A DNA stretch of 64,000 nt from an uncultured Butyrivibrio sp. (lineage in GTDB: Bacteria > Bacillota > Clostridia > Lachnospirales > Lachnospiraceae), in the NCBI GenBank assembly GCA_946536145.1, contig CAMNEA010000001.1, positions 1-64,000 on the forward strand, given 5' to 3'. The first letter of the stretch is position 1. The number at the start of each line of letters is the position of its first letter. Shown piece after piece: positions 37,159 to 45,546 of this stretch. The position numbers were made by a program, and so were the translations under genes. Under the pieces are notes generated by a model. The model searched no databases and was not told the origin of the DNA. It saw only the letters and a list, made by a program, of their open reading frames with translations.

Positions 37159-38885
37159 GTAGTATCAGAAGTTATTTTTACAGATTCAAGAAAGTACAGG
37201 CACCTCTGGAAAAGTATATTTTTCCTCTGGTGCTTTTGGTGTATCCTCTGATAGGAGTCAACCAGGGACTTGATATCTCAGATACCACCTATGCGCTCAC
37301 CAATTATCAGTACCTTAAGGGCATAGATACAATGTGGGCCATCTCTACCTTTCTTGGGAATATTACGGGGAGCTTTCTTTTAAGGCTTCCGTTTGCGGGA
37401 ACAATGCTGGGAATGAGCATCTACTGCACTCTTTTGATAAGCCTTACTTCTCTTCTTGCATATTACCTGCTGCAGAGGTGGATGCCGGGCTGGATGATCT
37501 TTATAGGGCTTTTTATCGCTGAAAGTATGTGCTGGTGCCCCTCTGTCATACTTTACAATTACCTGACATATCTGTTTTTTACACTGGGCATCATCTTTCT
37601 CTTTATCGGAATGTTTGAGTGGGAGAGAGAGAGAGTCTTTTTGTTTATGGCAGGTGTGTGCTTCGGACTTAACGTTATGGTCCGTTTCCCCAATATAGTG
37701 GAAGCCGCCATGATAACGGTTCTCTGGTTCTATGAGGCTGTCACGGGGGACAGGGTCCTTGCGGCTGTTAAAAAGACCCTGATCTGTATCGGAGGGTATG
37801 CCGCCGGAGTCATTCTTCCGTATATCATTATACTGTTTATGTACGGCCCGGGCGCGTACATTAACATGATAGGAAGTCTTTTTGGTATGACAGGGGCGGC
37901 CTCCGATTATCAGGCGACAGGAATGCTCTCATCAATTGTGCAGGCCTATTTGACGTCGGCTTCCAACATGATGATAATGATACCCTGTATTGCGGCCGGG
38001 ATGGTGATGTTCATGCTGCTTCCCAAAAGATATGTCCTTATTAAGAAGCTTCTGTATATTGCGGGACTACTGGTTCTGGTGCGCTTTTACTTCGGAAGGG
38101 GCGTATTTACGAGGAACTACTATTACTACGACAGTATGTTCCAGGCGGCCATGATGTTTGTGATATTTGCCATAGCGGTACTTGCCATAGGCAGCAGCGG
38201 GATACTCAACGGAAGCCGCCAGGAGCAGACGCTGTCCTTCGGAGCGCTGATGGTGATACTTATAACACCGATAGGCAGCAACAACTATACTTTTCCTGTG
38301 ATAAACAATCTCTTTGTGGCCGCGCCTGTTATGCTGTGGATAACAAGAAGGCTGATGCAGAGAATGGGAGATTCTGATCTTAACTTTCCCTGGCAGGGCA
38401 TGGTGACTATGGTGACAATGGTCCTTATCGTACAGGGGACCCTGTTCCATGCGGGATTTGCATTTGGCGACGGTGATGACGGACAGGTCAGGGACAGCAA
38501 AAGCTGTATCTCCAAGGTGAGTTCCATGTATACCACAGCGGAAAATGCAAAAGAGCTGGATGAACTGTATGACTTTTTGAGTGCCAATGGTTTTTTGGAC
38601 CGCAAAGTGATATTATTTGGTGATATCCCGGGAATAGCCTATGTCTTTGATATGGAGCCCGCGATAGATACGGCATGGCCTGATCTTGACAGCTATTCTA
38701 AAGACAAGTTCCAAAAGCAGCTTGATATTTCCGCTGACGGGGATGAGAGGGAACTTGTTGTCACCTCGACCAGGCTGCCTGAGTATGCCAATACTTTAGA
38801 TAAGTATGATATTTTATTGGACTATATCGGGGTAAATGATTATAATAAAGTCTTCGAGAACGAAAGATATACAGTTTACAACTGA
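37152..38885 (+). CDS. Large polytopic membrane protein, function unknown
   Basis: Multi-TM, no specific family recognised. Confidence 0.6.
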   Translation: MLSSIRSYFYRFKKVQAPLEKYIFPLVLLVYPLIGVNQGLDISDTTYALTNYQYLKGIDTMWAISTFLGNITGSFLLRLPFAGTMLGMSIYCTLLISLTSLLAYYLLQRWMPGWMIFIGLFIAESMCWCPSVILYNYLTYLFFTLGIIFLFIGMFEWERERVFLFMAGVCFGLNVMVRFPNIVEAAMITVLWFYEAVTGDRVLAAVKKTLICIGGYAAGVILPYIIILFMYGPGAYINMIGSLFGMTGAASDYQATGMLSSIVQAYLTSASNMMIMIPCIAAGMVMFMLLPKRYVLIKKLLYIAGLLVLVRFYFGRGVFTRNYYYYDSMFQAAMMFVIFAIAVLAIGSSGILNGSRQEQTLSFGALMVILITPIGSNNYTFPVINNLFVAAPVMLWITRRLMQRMGDSDLNFPWQGMVTMVTMVLIVQGTLFHAGFAFGDGDDGQVRDSKSCISKVSSMYTTAENAKELDELYDFLSANGFLDRKVILFGDIPGIAYVFDMEPAIDTAWPDLDSYSKDKFQKQLDISADGDERELVVTSTRLPEYANTLDKYDILLDYIGVNDYNKVFENERYTVYN

Positions 38886-38890
38886 CAGAT

Positions 38891-39388
38891 GTGAAAGAGA
38901 GGATCAACAAAACAGTTATGCAAGAAACCCGGAAGAAGGATATTTTTGACAAGATCATGTCACTGCCCGTTTTGAATATTTTTGAACCGTTTTATACCAA
39001 ACACAAGGAAGGACTGATGTACCTGTTTTTTGGAGGACTTGCTTTTTTCCTGAGCATTTTCCTCTTCTGGTTCATGGACAGCGTGTTGCATATCAATGAG
39101 GTGGTCAACAACACCATAGACTGGGTGATATGTGTCGCTTTCCAGTTTTTTACCAACAGGACATGGGTATTTGACGGCAAGGTAGAGACAAAGGCTGATT
39201 TCATTAAGCAGGCCGGATCATTTACTGCAGGAAGACTCTTTACACTGGTGGTCGAGGATCTTCTGATATTTATTTTCATCACCCTCTTGGGACTTCCCAA
39301 GATGCCGGTGAAACTGGCGGCAACCTTTGTCGTGATCGCACTCAATTATGTTATAAGCAAGCTGATCGTCTTCAGAAAGAAGGACTGA
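38891..39388 (+). CDS. GtrA family membrane protein
   Basis: GLMYLFFGGLAFFLSIFLFWFMD...VVNNTIDWVICVAFQFFTNRTWVF. Confidence 0.88.
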   Translation: MKERINKTVMQETRKKDIFDKIMSLPVLNIFEPFYTKHKEGLMYLFFGGLAFFLSIFLFWFMDSVLHINEVVNNTIDWVICVAFQFFTNRTWVFDGKVETKADFIKQAGSFTAGRLFTLVVEDLLIFIFITLLGLPKMPVKLAATFVVIALNYVISKLIVFRKKD

Positions 39389-39420
39389 CTGTAGATGGGC
39401 ATATGCCTGGGAGGTAATAT

Positions 39421-40557
39421 ATGCGTATAAATTTTAATGTTCCGCCTTATACGGGAAAAGAATTCGAGTATATAAAGGAATGCGTTGAGAATCAGAAGAT
39501 CTGCGGCGATGGTCCGTACACAGCCAAGGACAATGAATGGATCGAAAAAAAGACGGGAGTGCATAAGGCTCTTTTGACAACATCCTGCACTCATGCCACG
39601 GAGATGTCCGCCATCCTGATGGACATAAAGGAGGGCGATGAAGTCATAATGCCTTCGTATACCTTTGTTTCAACCGCAAATGCGTTTGTCCTTCGAGGAG
39701 CGAAGGTTGTCTTTGTTGACATAAGACCTGATACCATGAATATTGATGAGAACCTTATAGAGAAGGCCATTACGCCCAGAACCCGCGCTATAGTTCCGGT
39801 GCACTATGCAGGTGTTGCCTGTGAGATGGATACTATCATGGACATAGCAAAGAGGCATGGTCTGTATGTGGTTGAGGATGCGGCCCAGGGCGTTATGTCG
39901 ACCTACAAGGGTAAGGCTCTTGGTTCTATTGGCGACTTTGGAAACTACAGCTTCCACGAGACCAAAAACTACAGCATGGGCGAGGGCGGAGCGCTTCTTC
40001 TTCGCGATGAGACCTTTGCCGATGACGCCGTGATCATAAGGGAGAAGGGCACGAACAGAACCCTTTACAAGCTTGGCAAGGTTGACAAATACAGCTGGAT
40101 AAGCCCCGGCTCATCCTATCTTCCAAGCGATATGAACGCAGCGTATCTGTACGCGCAGCTTCAGATGGCTGATGAGATCAACGAAGACAGAATGGATCAC
40201 TATAACCGCTACATGAGTGAGCTTAAACCCCTTGAGGAAAAAGGGCTTATCGAGCTTCCTTATGTGCCGAAGGAGTGCGTTCACAATGCGCACATGTTTT
40301 ACATAAAGTGTAAGGATTTTGAGGAGAGAAAGGGACTTATCGAATACCTGACGGGGCACGATATCCTTCCTGCTTCTCACTATGTGCCGCTTCATTCATC
40401 AAAGGCGGGACTGAAATACACGGAGTTTTTCGGGGAGGACAGATATACTACGAAAGAGAGTGAGAGACTCCTTCGCCTGCCCATGTATTACAGGCTTACC
40501 AATGATGACCTCGATGAGGTTGTAATGAGGATCAGGGAGTACTACAGGTTTACTTAA
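39421..40557 (+). CDS. wecE: dTDP-4-amino-4,6-dideoxygalactose transaminase (WecE/RffA)
   Basis: GDEVIMPSYTFVSTANAFVLRGAKVVFVDIRPDTMNIDENLIEKAI, VPVHYAGVACEMDTIM, VVEDAAQGVMSTYKG, FHETKNYSMGEGGA. Confidence 0.93.
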   Translation: MRINFNVPPYTGKEFEYIKECVENQKICGDGPYTAKDNEWIEKKTGVHKALLTTSCTHATEMSAILMDIKEGDEVIMPSYTFVSTANAFVLRGAKVVFVDIRPDTMNIDENLIEKAITPRTRAIVPVHYAGVACEMDTIMDIAKRHGLYVVEDAAQGVMSTYKGKALGSIGDFGNYSFHETKNYSMGEGGALLLRDETFADDAVIIREKGTNRTLYKLGKVDKYSWISPGSSYLPSDMNAAYLYAQLQMADEINEDRMDHYNRYMSELKPLEEKGLIELPYVPKECVHNAHMFYIKCKDFEERKGLIEYLTGHDILPASHYVPLHSSKAGLKYTEFFGEDRYTTKESERLLRLPMYYRLTNDDLDEVVMRIREYYRFT

Positions 40558-40573
40558 GAGTTGGAGACTTGTT

Positions 40574-42337
40574 ATGGAGAAAACGCCAAAGAGCTTTAAC
40601 ATAATAGCTTCCTTTCTGGCTGTGGCTTTGCTCATGGCAGGAGCAGCTCTTTTTGGCGACTACTATTTTGACCTCAATGACGATGTGCTGATGAAGGATA
40701 TTCTCTCCGGTGTTTACACAGGTGTACCGGAGGGCAATAACATACAGATGCTGTATCCTGTAAGCGCCCTTATTGCTCTTTTTTACAGAGTCTGTAACGG
40801 CCTTGACTGGTACGGCATCTTTTTGTGTTTTTTGCAGTATCTGTGCGTATTTATCGTGGCTTTTAAACTTATCGAGGGAAGGACAGGCAAACTGCAAAAG
40901 GTGTCGGTACTTACAGCGCTGTTTTTCTTTATGGCAGGATGCATCGGGTCACACTTTCTGTTTGTGCAGTATACCTTTACCTGCGGATTTTTGTCTGCGG
41001 CGGCAGTGGTTCTTATCTTTACTCATGATGCGGGAGACAGAAATCTTGTATATGCAGCTCTTCTGATCGCGGCTGCATATAACCTGCGCTCCGAGATGCT
41101 GCTCCTGACTCTTCCTGTAGTTGGCGTTGCCCTTTTGATAAAATGGGCGCTTACCGGGAAGGAGTTTATGGCGTATGTCAGGTTTTGCATAGCTCTTTTG
41201 TGTGTTATCATCATCTCGCAGACGGTGCACAGGATAGCGAATTCTCCGGAGGACTGGAGGGAGTTTAACCATCTCTTTGATGAGAGAACAGAGCTGTACG
41301 ACTTTCAGTACATCCCGGAGTATGACGGTAACAGGGAGTTTTATGAGAGCATCGGACTTTCCGAGAGTGAGCAGCAGCTTCTTGTAAACTACAACTTTGG
41401 CATAGATGATGAGATAAATGCAGATACTCTTTCGGCGGTTGCAGACTATGCCGCTCAGATACGAACCGATGAGACGCCGCTTACAGAGCAGCTTAAAAAT
41501 GCGTTATCTTTGTATCTGTACAGGCTAAGGCACATTTCGCTTCAAAAGAGCTATCAGTATCCGATGACGGATTTTCCCTGGAACATAGTGGCGATCATCC
41601 TGTACATCTGTGTAATCTGCTGCTACGCTTTTAATAAAGAGATCCGCAGGGACAAAAAGAAGATTCTGGTACCTGCAGCGCTTCTTATCACACTTTTTGC
41701 GTGCAGATCGGCTCTGTGGCTGTTTATCATAGTAAGAGGAAGGGATCCCATCAGGATAACGCATCCTCTGTATCTGATGGAGATAGTGACCCTGACCGGG
41801 ATGCTCCATCTGAGGGAAGACGGGGAAAAGAAGGCAAGGGCTGCGGCTATTTTGCTGTGCGGTCTGATTTCGGCGATATCAGTTCCCAACCAGATATCCG
41901 TCATAAGAGCCGAAATGCAGGCCAGAGACAAGATGCGTGATCACTACGAAGCTCTGTATGATTACTTTGCGGATAACCCGGACGGGTTTTACTTTATAGA
42001 TGTCTACACGTCGGTCTCCTTAGGAGAGGATATGTCGGAGGGAGAGACAACCTTCTCGGAGAAGATGTTTGAGAATGTGGACAACAGCTTTGGCAACCAC
42101 GACCTGATGGGTGGATGGGCATCTAAGAGCCCTCTATACTATAGCAAGATAAGAAGAGCCGGATTTGAGAACATGCAGGATGCACTGCTTGAAGAAAACG
42201 TATATATGGTTCAGAATGTGTCCGGTGATACTGAATGGATCAGGAACTATTACAGCGAAAAAGGCATAGACATAGCCATGGAAAGAGTGGATGTGATAAA
42301 AGACGCCTTCGCTGTCTATGAGATAACTAAGAGATAA
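40574..42337 (+). CDS. Large polytopic membrane protein, function unknown
   Basis: Multi-TM N-terminal part with soluble C-terminal region. Confidence 0.6.
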   Translation: MEKTPKSFNIIASFLAVALLMAGAALFGDYYFDLNDDVLMKDILSGVYTGVPEGNNIQMLYPVSALIALFYRVCNGLDWYGIFLCFLQYLCVFIVAFKLIEGRTGKLQKVSVLTALFFFMAGCIGSHFLFVQYTFTCGFLSAAAVVLIFTHDAGDRNLVYAALLIAAAYNLRSEMLLLTLPVVGVALLIKWALTGKEFMAYVRFCIALLCVIIISQTVHRIANSPEDWREFNHLFDERTELYDFQYIPEYDGNREFYESIGLSESEQQLLVNYNFGIDDEINADTLSAVADYAAQIRTDETPLTEQLKNALSLYLYRLRHISLQKSYQYPMTDFPWNIVAIILYICVICCYAFNKEIRRDKKKILVPAALLITLFACRSALWLFIIVRGRDPIRITHPLYLMEIVTLTGMLHLREDGEKKARAAAILLCGLISAISVPNQISVIRAEMQARDKMRDHYEALYDYFADNPDGFYFIDVYTSVSLGEDMSEGETTFSEKMFENVDNSFGNHDLMGGWASKSPLYYSKIRRAGFENMQDALLEENVYMVQNVSGDTEWIRNYYSEKGIDIAMERVDVIKDAFAVYEITKR

Positions 42338-42358
42338 TTAAGAAAAGAGACTTTGGAA

Positions 42359-42898
42359 ATGACTGATGAAAAAGAGATTCTGATAAAAGGCGATAAGGTA
42401 TCACTAAGGCTTATGACAGATGATGATACGGACCTCATTGTGAGCTGGAGAAACAACGAGCGTGTAAGAGGCAATTTTGTTTACCGCGAGAAGTTCTCAA
42501 GGAGTACGCATGTAAGATGGATAGAGGAGAAGGTAAAGACCGGTAAGGTTGTACAGTTCATCATCTGCGAAAATGATAGTGATTACCGCCCGGTTGGAAG
42601 CGTCTATTTCAGAGATATCGACAGGGAAAAGAGATGTGCCGAATACGGTATATTCATCGGAGAGGACGATGCCGTGGGTAAAGGCTACGGGAATGAGACG
42701 GTGATACTTGCCGTGAACTATGCAAAAGAGCACCTTGAACTGGATGAGGTGATCCTGAGGGCGTTTGTCTACAATACAGCGGCTATCAGCAGCTATGAAT
42801 ACGCGGGCTTTGTCAAGGTAAAGGATCTGCCGGCCGTAGAGTGCAGCGATGGGCAAAAAAATGATATGATACTTATGAAGAAAACGTTCTTACGATGA
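42359..42898 (+). CDS. GNAT-family N-acetyltransferase (RimJ/RimL or PseH-like)
   Basis: VSLRLMTDDDTDLIVSWRNNERVRGNFVY...EYGIFIGEDDAVGKGYGNETVILAVNYA. Confidence 0.85.
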   Translation: MTDEKEILIKGDKVSLRLMTDDDTDLIVSWRNNERVRGNFVYREKFSRSTHVRWIEEKVKTGKVVQFIICENDSDYRPVGSVYFRDIDREKRCAEYGIFIGEDDAVGKGYGNETVILAVNYAKEHLELDEVILRAFVYNTAAISSYEYAGFVKVKDLPAVECSDGQKNDMILMKKTFLR

Positions 42899-42913
42899 AA
42901 GGCCGTACAACCT

Positions 42914-43861
42914 ATGGACAGGAAACTTTTGAGCTTTGTCATTCCGTGCTACAGATCGGAGAAGACCCTTGAATCTGTCGTGACGGAGATAGAAAACAAC
43001 ATGGATAAAATGCCGTCACTGGACTTTGAGATCATTATGGTCAATGACGGATCTCCTGATGATACCTGGAACGCAATATGCCGTATAGTACAGGCGAGGG
43101 ACTCCTTTGAAGTTCTTGGGATTAACCTTGCCAAAAACTTTGGACAGCATGCGGCTCTTATGGCGGGGCTTAAGGCCTCGAAGGGAGACTACGTCATCTG
43201 TCTTGACGATGACGGACAGACCCCTGCGGATGAGGCGTGGAAACTGATAAGGGCGCTGGATGAGGGTGCGGATGTTGCGTATGCAAGGTATGGCCGCAAG
43301 CAGCACAACCTGTTTAGGAATTTCGGGACATTAATGAATGAGTGGATGGCGACGGTGATGCTTGGAAAGCCCAGAGAATTATACGTATCCAGCTATTTTG
43401 CCGCGCGCCGCTTTGTTGTAAACGAGATGCTGAGGTATGAGAGTTCATATCCCTATGTGATAGGCCTTGTTCTTCGCACAACGAGAAATATCGTAAATGT
43501 GGATGTCAATCACAGAAAGAGGGAAGTAGGAAAGAGCGGCTACAGCCTGGCAAAGCTCTTCGCGCTTTGGATCAACGGCTTCACGGCGTTCAGCATCAAA
43601 CCTCTTCGCATTGCGACCGTATCGGGTGCAACCCTTGCGCTGTTTGGGTTTGCCTACGGTATTTACACCGTGATCAAAAAGTTTGTAAATCCTCTCGTGC
43701 CCGTCGGCTTTTCTGCGCTCATGAGCGCAATAATGTTCATAGGTGGCATGATAATGCTCATGCTCGGAATGATAGGTGAGTACCTGGGAAGGCTCTATAT
43801 TTCCCAGAACAAAAATCCACAGTATGTGATTCGGGAGACGACCCGCGATGAAAAGAAATGA
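42914..43861 (+). CDS. GT2 glycosyltransferase, GtrB/ArnC-like
   Basis: LLSFVIPCYRSEKTLESVVTEIENNM, NFGQHAALMAGLKASKGDYVICLDDDGQTPADE, C-terminal TM pair. Confidence 0.92.
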   Translation: MDRKLLSFVIPCYRSEKTLESVVTEIENNMDKMPSLDFEIIMVNDGSPDDTWNAICRIVQARDSFEVLGINLAKNFGQHAALMAGLKASKGDYVICLDDDGQTPADEAWKLIRALDEGADVAYARYGRKQHNLFRNFGTLMNEWMATVMLGKPRELYVSSYFAARRFVVNEMLRYESSYPYVIGLVLRTTRNIVNVDVNHRKREVGKSGYSLAKLFALWINGFTAFSIKPLRIATVSGATLALFGFAYGIYTVIKKFVNPLVPVGFSALMSAIMFIGGMIMLMLGMIGEYLGRLYISQNKNPQYVIRETTRDEKK

Positions 43862-45470
43862 TGATGCAGCGGCCTGGCTTATGTCAGGCTTGTTTGGCAT
43901 TTTGACAAGTGCATTTTTTATATTCGGATATCAGCTCGAAACCATGGATCACATCGATCTTTCCAACAAAAATGTGATCACGCTTTTTTGTGTGATGTTT
44001 CTTGTGATAACTCTTGACGCAAAACATGTTTTCAGGGGATATGACTATGCAAGGCAAAGCGGCACAAAGCTCTTTGGATTTATACCGCTCCCGAAGCCTT
44101 CGGCGGATGAGCCTGTTACGCGAAGGGACTTTTTGATAAACCACTTATCACTCATAGCGATGGGGATCCCTGTCCTTTTAGCCGAGTTCCCCGGATTTTT
44201 TGTCTATGACGCTCAGGAGGAATTAAACGAAGTCCTGACAAGAACCTTTTCCACCCATCACCCGCTTTTGCATGTGCTTCTTCTGGGCGGGATTATAGCA
44301 CTTGTGCATAAGATATGCGGATCCTGGAACGCCGGGATCTTTGTGTATATACTTCTTCAGCTGATCATCATGACTGCGGTATTTGCCTACGCCATAACCT
44401 GTCTTCAAAAGAGGGGCACGGGCAGGAAGCTGCGGATACTGTTTCTTGTCTTTTACGGAATGTTTCCGACTATCGTGATGTACAGCCTTTGTTCCTGTAA
44501 GGACGGGCTGTTTTCGGCACTGCTGCTCCTTCTTACGGTTTTTCTTATTGAGCTGGTAAAAGACAGGGACGCATTTGTTTCTGACAAAAAGAAAGTCGCA
44601 TTATTTGTGGCATGCGCGGTTTTGATGCCGCTGTTTCGGCACAACGGATTCTATGCATATCTGGTTTTTGTGCCCTTTGCGCTTATCTATTTCAGAAAGA
44701 GCCTCTCAAGAGTCCTGGTCATAATGCTGATCCTTCCGGTTGTGCTGTATCTTGCAGTTTCGGCGGTGCTCGCAGGCGCTTTTTCTTCTGAGGGGACGCA
44801 CCATCAGGAGACTCTGACGGTGCCGATAATGCAGCTTGCAAGGGTTTATACTTATGAAGGGGACAGTATCGCACCCGGGGATAAAGAGATCATAGAGAGC
44901 TACATACCTGCAGACAATCTTGCGAAATATACGCCAAGACTCTCGGACCTTGTAAAGGTGGATTTTAATAATGAACTCTATGAGAAGGACAGCGCGGCAT
45001 TTTGGGGTGTATGGGGAAGGCTCTTTTTAAGCCATCCTATGACATACCTCAACGCATGGTTTCTTACGTCCTATGGCTATGTCTATCCGCCGGCGGCATT
45101 TAACGTATACAAGGGAAACAGCGTTTATACCTTCACCTATGATGAGAGTTCATATTTCGGATATGAGGTTGAACCTCCGGGAGTGAGGATTTCTCTTATC
45201 CCGGCGATAGACAGACTGTACAGATATCTGTCGATAGGACCTCTACATGCAGAGCACCCCGTGCTTTATCTCTTTTTCGCGCCGGGACTGTATGTGGTTA
45301 TTTACATGTTTGTGTTTGCGTACAGACTTTCCAAGAAGCGGTTTTCATCGGTCCTTCCTTTTCTGCCGATGATGCTCACCTTCTGTACTGTGCTGCTTGG
45401 TCCCACATATCTGATAAGATATGTGCTTTATCTGTGGCTCACCTTCCCGCTTCTTTGCGTGTTTGATTAA
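43848..45470 (+). CDS. Large polytopic membrane protein, possibly DUF6020-like
   Basis: Multi-TM; overlaps the upstream GT2. Confidence 0.55.
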   Translation: MKRNDDAAAWLMSGLFGILTSAFFIFGYQLETMDHIDLSNKNVITLFCVMFLVITLDAKHVFRGYDYARQSGTKLFGFIPLPKPSADEPVTRRDFLINHLSLIAMGIPVLLAEFPGFFVYDAQEELNEVLTRTFSTHHPLLHVLLLGGIIALVHKICGSWNAGIFVYILLQLIIMTAVFAYAITCLQKRGTGRKLRILFLVFYGMFPTIVMYSLCSCKDGLFSALLLLLTVFLIELVKDRDAFVSDKKKVALFVACAVLMPLFRHNGFYAYLVFVPFALIYFRKSLSRVLVIMLILPVVLYLAVSAVLAGAFSSEGTHHQETLTVPIMQLARVYTYEGDSIAPGDKEIIESYIPADNLAKYTPRLSDLVKVDFNNELYEKDSAAFWGVWGRLFLSHPMTYLNAWFLTSYGYVYPPAAFNVYKGNSVYTFTYDESSYFGYEVEPPGVRISLIPAIDRLYRYLSIGPLHAEHPVLYLFFAPGLYVVIYMFVFAYRLSKKRFSSVLPFLPMMLTFCTVLLGPTYLIRYVLYLWLTFPLLCVFD

Positions 45471-45546
45471 GAAATGCAGGTGTGCTATCATATTTTGACG
45501 GTTTTTAGGAGGAATAACTATTCCTGTTGCCATATAAGGGGACTTT

